From positions 1,254,001 through 1,318,000 of the forward strand of contig JABWDB010000046.1 in NCBI GenBank assembly GCA_019614645.1: 64,000 nt of DNA. Reading direction: 5' to 3'. The stretch is from Stratiolaelaps scimitus. Lineage: Eukaryota; Arthropoda; Arachnida; Mesostigmata; Laelapidae. Within the stretch, counting starts at the first letter, position 1, and the number at the start of each line of letters is the position of its first letter. This document shows, in pieces, positions 59,592-64,000 of the stretch. Below the pieces are notes generated by a model. That model made no database searches, was not told the DNA's origin, and saw only the letters and a list, made by a program, of their open reading frames with translations. The position numbers were made by a program, and so were the translations under genes.

Positions 59592-60995
59592 ATGGAGGGC
59601 ACCAGCCAGGAAAAACAGAACTGCAACCGTAGGTGCAAATTTGTCTGCATATGCGTGTGCTGTCGTAAGAGCAATTGTTGCACCTCAACGAAGGCTACTG
59701 ACGAGGTGAAAACGAACTGCAAATGCCAGTCCAACTGCCTCTGCTGTAAACAGAACGACTGTTGCAACACCGCCACGGGATCTGACCAAGAAACAAATCA
59801 CCCCGACTGCTCGTGCAAATGCATCTGCATTTGCGTAGACTGCTGTCAGAAGGACGACCCCAACTCCAGTGGAGGGACCGAAGACGGGGAGAAGTGCTCC
59901 AAGAACTCTTCTAAATGCGTCCGCATCTGTCTTTGCTGCTGCTGCTGCAAGAAAAACTGCTGCAAGCCAGACGACAGCGGCGAAGCTTCTGAGGGAAGCA
60001 AGCAACCTTGCCAATGTTCGGGCAATTGCATCTGCGTATGCCGTTGCAAGGGGAAGTGCTGCGATTCCAATGATTCTAAGTACACTGATGAGAAAAAAGC
60101 TTGCAACTGCTCAACGAAGTGCATTTGCATCCACGTGTGCTCCTGCAGGAAGGGATGCTGTGACTCAGGCCACACTGACCAAGGTGCCGAGGTCACTGAG
60201 AAGATCTGCAAGTGCCCATCAAGGTGCATCCGCATCTGTCTATGCCGCTGCAAGAAGAACTGCTGCAGCGCTGACGAATGCTCCAAGGGGCAGAAGAAGT
60301 GCTCATCAAGGTGCATCCGCATCCGAGTATGTTGCTGCTGCAAGGGTAACTGTGAGAATTCGTGTTGCACTGCAGATAACTCTGATGGCAAAAACAAGCC
60401 ATGCAAGTGCTTCTCCAACTGTATCTGTCGTTGTGACAAGAAGTGCTGCTGTTGCTGCTGCAAACCAACTGCTGCTGCTGCTACTGAAACGCAGAGCTCT
60501 GGTGAAGAGGCAAGAGCCTGCAGTTTTGGGTCCAAATGCATCTGTATTTGCTTCTGCCGTTGCAAGGAGAACTGCTGCAGTTCCACTGATTCCAAAGACA
60601 CTGATCAGGCGAATGCTTGCAAATGCTCCTCGAAATGTATCTGCATTTGCAGCTGCTCTTGTGACAACGACTGCTGCGACTCGTGTGACGACTCCTCAAA
60701 GGGGTCTCGTACCGAGCAAACAGGCTGCAAATGCTCATCAAAATGCGTTTGCCTGTGCATTTGTAGATCGGAAAACTGCCAAAATACGAACGCCTCTGCG
60801 GAAGAGCCAATATCCTGCAAATGCCTATCACGGGGTATCCGGATTTGTGTCTGTTGCTGCAAGAAGAACTGTTGCAACACCGCTGAAGATGAAGGAAAGG
60901 CGGACAAAACTTGCATCTGCCTCTGCAAATGCTGTTGCTGCTGTCGTCGGGCCGACTCCAACTGCTGCATGTCGAAGTCCGAAGACGCTGCCTAG
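59592..60995 (+). CDS. Giant cysteine-rich repeat protein, metallothionein-like
   Basis: It encodes 467 residues in one coding exon; the ATG context GACACCATGG is strong. By my count about 120 residues are Cys (26%), arranged as CxC, CC and runs of up to six Cys. Fourteen imperfect units of 28-39 residues start near residues 10, 42, 72, 101, 139, 170, 205, 236, 270, 309, 342, 378, 408 and 440. The unit pattern is xCxCxSxCICICxCxCKxNCC followed by an acidic or polar spacer (for example DSNDSKYTDEKK). There is no signal peptide or membrane segment, so it is probably cytosolic. Aromatic and His residues are few. These features, and the promoter upstream, fit metal binding by thiolates. Known metallothioneins usually have 60-80 residues. 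A structural cysteine-rich protein is the main alternative. I know of no named homologue. Confidence 0.85.
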   Translation: MEGTSQEKQNCNRRCKFVCICVCCRKSNCCTSTKATDEVKTNCKCQSNCLCCKQNDCCNTATGSDQETNHPDCSCKCICICVDCCQKDDPNSSGGTEDGEKCSKNSSKCVRICLCCCCCKKNCCKPDDSGEASEGSKQPCQCSGNCICVCRCKGKCCDSNDSKYTDEKKACNCSTKCICIHVCSCRKGCCDSGHTDQGAEVTEKICKCPSRCIRICLCRCKKNCCSADECSKGQKKCSSRCIRIRVCCCCKGNCENSCCTADNSDGKNKPCKCFSNCICRCDKKCCCCCCKPTAAAATETQSSGEEARACSFGSKCICICFCRCKENCCSSTDSKDTDQANACKCSSKCICICSCSCDNDCCDSCDDSSKGSRTEQTGCKCSSKCVCLCICRSENCQNTNASAEEPISCKCLSRGIRICVCCCKKNCCNTAEDEGKADKTCICLCKCCCCCRRADSNCCMSKSEDAA

Positions 60996-61406
60996 ACAGA
61001 GGAGATTTGTGACTGTTAACACTCAAGGGAATTGGGGGATGATGATATCTATTGCAGTGAGCAACCAACACTAGCCACAATGTATGCATTCACTCTAAAC
61101 TAGACTTGCAAACGAAGCTAAACTAATCCTGCAAATTGGTTGGGAATAACAAGAAAAAAGAGTAGGATTTAATTTCTTCCTCTGCAAATGGCTGCCACAT
61201 GAAAGGCTCGCCTGAGCCAAAAGACGCCTGCGATTGTTGACGCTACGAGTAGCAAGAAGATTGACTGCAATGAATCGACCCTTAAATGCTAAACCCTACA
61301 TTCAACTAATATCAATAACCATCACTGAGCAGACAATTGCCTAGTGTTTAATTCATATGTATGCATATTTTGATTCCCGAGTATACTGCATAATTTGTCT
61401 AACTGG

Positions 61407-61412
61407 AATAAA
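61407..61412 (+). terminator. Polyadenylation signal of the cysteine-rich repeat gene
   Basis: AATAAA lies about 410 bases after the stop codon, the first clear signal downstream. The sequence between holds no other open frame of note. Confidence 0.55.
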
Positions 61413-62800
61413 ACCACAGTTTTCTTTATATGTATGCGTCTTACTCTATATTTACAGTAAATTGTCTAACTTTTTTATTATTATTATTATTATTATTATC
61501 GTTATTATTAATAGTTAGGCAACAACTGAACCCGGCGAACGTGCATTATAACAAGGGCAAAGGTTATTATACTTTATGTATACCATTCGTTACCACGATT
61601 CCATAAATCCAATGATGGAATGATAGAATATTCCCTCTGTTAAAGACAGTATCAAGTTATCCTAAGTATTTTGTCTCATATTTAAAGCGCTCCCTATCTC
61701 AGCGAACCATATGGAATGGGTATAACCTGCTCTCATCCGGGAAACGTCTGTGAGATATTTCTTTGGTATACCGCGCAGAGGATTCCTTTGTCGAATCATC
61801 GAACGGCTGAAGTTCATATGATCAGTTAGAAATCGAAGATGAACGTATAGTACGGAATAACCTAGGTGAATTTAAACTGCACCTCCAAATATATAGAGCT
61901 GCCTGCGGATGTATGGACAACGTCATATCTGTATCAGTCCGTTGCATTTTCAAATAGGGGTTTGGGGATCCTTTGTAAACCGTTGGCTCCTAAGATATTC
62001 AGAAGGATCTGGGTCAACGAATGCGGTCCCTGGAAAAAATGTTTTGAAATAATGTCGTATACTTTATACCTCGCAGTTAGAAGAACTAAGAGGTAGTCCA
62101 TTCCTCTGACTTCAAGTTGTCATATTGACTTCAAGCTGTATCATTGTCAGCATATTAACTCCAACTGCCTTTTTCGGGAGTCCGAAGGGTTGCATCATTC
62201 AACTACCAGACGTTAAAAGGGGCCGCTGTAAAGTGACCACAAAGCTCGAGATCCCAAATCAATATAAGGCCCGGACCTAATGAATCACCCTGTTGAATTG
62301 GTCAAGCAGTCAACTGACGAGAATTAGTTCTTTTAATATAATACAACGTCGCCTCGAATATTGTTGAGGATTAATTATCAGAGAGGGGAGGCCCAGTTTT
62401 TAAAAATACTTTTGTGAGGCCGCATGCCATAGGTCTAATTGATTTATCTATATTCTTTTAAGCTGTTTGTGATTTGGTGTTCGAAGTCAAATAGCTACCG
62501 ATTGAATATGTGTGTATCTATATGTAACAGGTGTTTTTTTACATCTCGACAAATGTTGTATACGTATAATTGTCGATTTAACCCTTAACAATGTCGATTA
62601 GGCACTTGTTGGCTTCGGTAGGCGGCATCTTTTCGTGTATGGCACTTATTTTATTATTTTACGTACGGTTTTCCTTAAATTAGCTTATCAAATTCAGTCT
62701 AATCAAATTTGACGTCACTGTTCTTTATTACTTACTATTATTTATAACTGTTGTAACTGGCCTCCGAGTTGTTGGGTGGTTGCCACAAATCCTTCTCGTG
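61413..62800. other. Intergenic stretch, nothing recognised
   Basis: It holds a (TTA)n tract near 61475-61510 and short open frames such as 61866-62096 without family motifs or convincing splice partners. Confidence 0.4.
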
Positions 62801-63286
62801 TCCGATTAAGTCCGATTAAAACGCTCCACAAAGCCGTTTACTTGAGGGTCGTGAACTGCGTTTGTGTTCTATTCTATACTCTGCTGCCAGTAGTTGCTGG
62901 CACTCCCGGCTCGAAAACTGCGTCTCATTATCGGTGGTGATCTTGTCCGACACGTCTTCTCTGAAGAATAATTTGTGTAACATTTCCACCACCCTGGTCG
63001 CGGACGCCTCCGCGACCAGTTCAACCTCCGCCCATTTGGAGTTGTAATCTATGACCACAAACCCAAACCTTTGTGATGTGGGTGCGGACCCGTCCGGTCA
63101 GCGGATGTCGATCGCCAACCTACACTAAGGTTGCTCCGGCCATTCGGTTAGCTGAAGTGGTGCTGTCGTCGGAATGACTGTTTCGTCTCGAGATGCGCAA
63201 CAATTCTGTACTGCTTCCTCAGTGAATTTGTCGAGACCGGACCACCAGAATAGTTGCCTCAAGCGCTGCTTGGTCATGCCCGGATA

Positions 63287-63440
63287 AAGATAAAAGGTAA
63301 AGCTTTATTGATTTATTAAAGAAACTACATACAATGCTTAAGTTCTCATATAAGTCAAGCAACGGGATTCGAACCTGCGTCCTCTGGCTATTTATAGCCA
63401 GAGACTCAGCCGTCCAAGCCACCGCGGTAAGCTTCATCGT
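63287..63440 (-). mobile_element. SINE copy, most complete, tRNA-derived
   Basis: On the minus strand a tRNA-like head (GCGGTGGCTTGGACGG, box A-like; a nine-pair CTCTGGCTA/TAGCCAGAG hairpin; box B GCAGGTTCGAATCCC) is followed by GAACTTAAGCATTGTATG, TTTAATAAATCAATAAAG and a CTTTACCTTTTATC end. It interrupts the gypsy pol relic just before the integrase zinc-binding part. It is the reference copy for the other family members in this window. Confidence 0.75.
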
Positions 63441-63758
63441 GGGCGAACCTGAAACGCATTCGGTAGGACTATTTTGTTTCCTCTCGTCATAACCCCGTCT
63501 CACAGCGCTAGCTCGTGGACCACAGAAGTCCACGGGGCTTTTAATGCTTTCGATCGATTTTGTCGTGTTCTAATTTGTTTTATTTTACTAATCTTAGTCA
63601 GCTCGGGGTTCCCTCGTGAACACTCGTTAACCTCAGCCCAAGTAAATGGTTTCAACTCTTATCTAATATTGGCAATAATCTCCTCCCCCTTATCCTGGAG
63701 TTCGATAGGCTTTCCGGACGCAAGTCTGGACAGTATATCCGGGATATTATTAACTACA

Positions 63759-63825
63759 TATAAGAGAACTTAAGCATTGTATGCAGTTCCTTTAATAAAT
63801 CAATAAAGCTTTACCTTTACCCCAG
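63759..63825 (+). mobile_element. SINE copy, 5'-truncated tail only
   Basis: AAGAGAACTTAAGCATTGTATG and TTTAATAAATCAATAAAGC then TTTACCTTTACC repeat the tail of the SINE at 63287-63440 in the opposite orientation. It lies between the RYSSG and NNIPDIL parts of the pol relic, which would otherwise be continuous. Confidence 0.75.
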
Positions 63826-64000
63826 AACTATACCGCATATGGAAATTGTAATTTCTCAGCCTCTCGTTCCATCTCGCTATCCCCATGCTTAATGACACGC
63901 TCGCGAAGGCCCTCCGCTCCGCCGGTATCCCTTGTACAAGGGAGTCACAGCGCCTCGACACTTCCGACGGGGGCCGTCCTGACGGCCTCACTCTCATCCC

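Larger units (their letters stand above)
62816..63997 (-). pseudogene. Decayed Ty3/gypsy pol (RNase H end, integrase) broken by SINEs
   Basis: Read on the minus strand from high to low coordinates. An RNase H end has ARWNERLRNYNFHMRYSSG (to about 63826). After a SINE it resumes as NNIPDILSRLASG. An integrase zinc-binding part reads GMTKQRLRQLFWWSGLDKF (about 63283-63225). The integrase core has VIDYNSKW (first Asp), KITTDNETQFSS (second Asp) and a frame-shifted PQVNGFVERF-like piece near 62820-62850 that should hold the Glu. Stops and shifts make it inactive. It runs off the right edge of the window, so the reverse transcriptase may lie beyond. No link to the gag hairpin at 53-54 kb was shown. 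Confidence 0.8.

Noticed and set aside
59846..60601. Minus-strand open frame of 251 codons across the cysteine-rich gene
   Set aside because: It is the shadow of TGC/GCA-rich coding repeats. Its Gln/His/Leu content follows from the reverse complement of Cys codons, and the promoter and poly(A) signal belong to the plus strand.
59869..61074. Plus-strand frame of 401 codons in another frame of the same gene
   Set aside because: It is rich in Ala and Arg as expected from shifted TGC repeats, has no promoter of its own, and starts inside the real coding exon.

Overview
The window looks like nuclear DNA of an arthropod, probably a chelicerate such as a parasitiform mite; the taxon is my inference. 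The signs are spliced genes with GT..AG introns of about 0.1-1.5 kb, very many (TA)n, (TTA)n and (GA)n microsatellites, tRNA-derived SINE copies, and remnants of Ty3/gypsy, LINE-like and mariner elements. No bacterial-style operons are present. I joined exons by hand from splice signals, reading phase and known family sequences; no search was run.

Layout: (1) 0.2-3.8 kb, plus strand: a chymotrypsin-fold serine protease whose 5' exon is missing. Its S1 pocket has the Gly189/Asp226 arrangement known from crab collagenases. (2) 8.3-10.4 kb, minus: an hnRNP L/smooth RNA-binding protein with three RRMs; the RRM1 equivalent is not seen. (3) 21.8-27.3 kb, minus: the mitochondrial GTPase MMAA in at least nine exons, with transposon fragments in its introns and one short piece not located. 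(4) 33.7-38.3 kb, plus: a C2H2 zinc-finger protein of about 655 residues in ten exons with six fingers, followed by 6 kb of ORF-poor sequence that may be a long 3' UTR. (5) 48.0-51.3 kb, minus: EXD2, a 3'-5' exonuclease of about 623 residues in five exons. (6) 53.0-54.6 kb: a LINE reverse-transcriptase relic, then a near-perfect inverted repeat with ~630-bp arms and a 51-bp loop made from a Ty3/gypsy-type gag gene. (7) 59.0-61.4 kb, plus: an intact gene for a 467-residue protein with about 120 cysteines in 14 imperfect repeats. Its promoter has three tandem 22-bp units, each with a metal-response-element core, and a TATA box. (8) 62.8-64.0 kb, minus: a decayed Ty3/gypsy pol region broken by two SINE insertions in opposite orientations.

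The genes are unrelated neighbours, not a pathway. The most interesting locus is (7), which I read as a giant repeat-built metallothionein-like protein under a metal-responsive promoter. Next are the gag hairpin (6), a possible source of double-stranded RNA, and the unusual protease pocket (1). Long stretches at 4-8, 11-21, 27-33, 38-47 and 54-59 kb hold little beyond simple repeats and scattered repeats.
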